Shown: piece after piece, positions 11,156 through 11,207 of the stretch
Numbering within the stretch: the stretch's first letter is position 1
Layout of the letters: each line of letters starts with the position of its first letter
Assembly (NCBI GenBank): GCA_900756035.1
Contig: CAAEIR010000279.1
Location: 1-11,207 of the forward strand
Length of the DNA stretch: 11,207 nt
Direction of reading: 5' to 3'
DNA from: an uncultured Anaerostipes sp.
Lineage (GTDB): Bacteria > Bacillota > Clostridia > Lachnospirales > Lachnospiraceae
The notes under the pieces: generated by a model
Database searches by the model: none
What the model was told of the DNA's origin: nothing
The model's input: only the letters and a program-made list of their open reading frames with translations
Position numbers and translations under genes: made by a program

Positions 11156-11207
11156 TGGCGGTCCAGATGGGACTCGAACCCACGATCTCCTCCGTGACAG
11201 GGAGGCA
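11156..11207 (-). tRNA. Second tRNA-Asp (GTC), truncated by window edge
   Basis: The 52 bases present are identical to the 3' portion of the first tRNA-Asp (11049-11100), including CCA, T-arm and anticodon. It is a tandem duplicate, with 31 bp between the two copies. The 5' part lies outside the window. Confidence 0.93.

Noticed and set aside
11049..11207. Tandem tRNA-Asp copies as phage-carried tRNAs or att duplication
   Set aside because: They lie beyond the integrase and the tRNA terminator, on the host side, and tandem tRNA-Asp genes are ordinary in chromosomal tRNA operons.

Overview
The window is the right-hand end of an integrated temperate tailed phage (or a prophage remnant) in a low-GC Bacillota host. 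It holds the integrase, lysogeny control, early and recombination/replication modules, and then a short stretch of host chromosome carrying a tRNA cluster. The evidence is AT-rich DNA, strong GGAGG-type ribosome sites, tightly overlapping genes, a phage tyrosine integrase next to tRNA genes, a Bet/RecT annealing protein, a DnaD-like replisome organizer, an AntA/KilAC antirepressor and XRE repressors. I cannot name the genus from this sequence. Structural, packaging and lysis genes would lie beyond the left edge.

Layout from right to left. 10970-11207 is host: tRNA-Gly(GCC) and two near-adjacent tRNA-Asp(GTC) copies on the minus strand (the second is cut by the window edge), with their terminator at 10937-10960. 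The integrase (9603-10841, minus) is convergent with a glycine-zipper/SHOCT protein (8693-9577, plus); the two share a bidirectional terminator, and both end in a SHOCT-like tail. Next come a small XRE regulator (8411-8608, minus, apparently leaderless), a 38-residue ORF preceded by repeated operator-like boxes, and the main CI-like repressor (7783-8154, plus). The repressor and the leftward early promoter face away from each other across 7650-7782. That interval holds two promoters with near-consensus boxes and two related 16-bp operators.

The early leftward operon begins at 7649 with an unknown 61-residue protein, the antirepressor, and two small proteins. It is interrupted between about 5299 and 6376 by plus-strand DNA that looks like moron cargo: a small membrane-protein locus split by a possible -1 frameshift, a promoter-palindrome-terminator unit that could make a roughly 65-nt RNA, and a 77-residue ORF with its own promoter. 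Leftward genes resume at 5274 with a winged-helix-like protein, three tiny overlapping ORFs including a zinc ribbon, an unrecognised 235-residue protein, Bet/RecT, a coiled-coil protein, an HNH protein, another coiled-coil protein, a frameshifted DUF1064 nuclease-like gene, a 54-residue protein, the DnaD-like replication protein, a small HTH protein, and a partial ORF at the edge.

The most striking signal is inside the replication gene: six TGTTC boxes spaced exactly 11 bp apart (767-826), next to four AT-rich 9-bp repeats (726-761). An 11-bp period cannot be explained by codon repetition, so this is a strong candidate for the phage replication origin embedded in its initiator gene.
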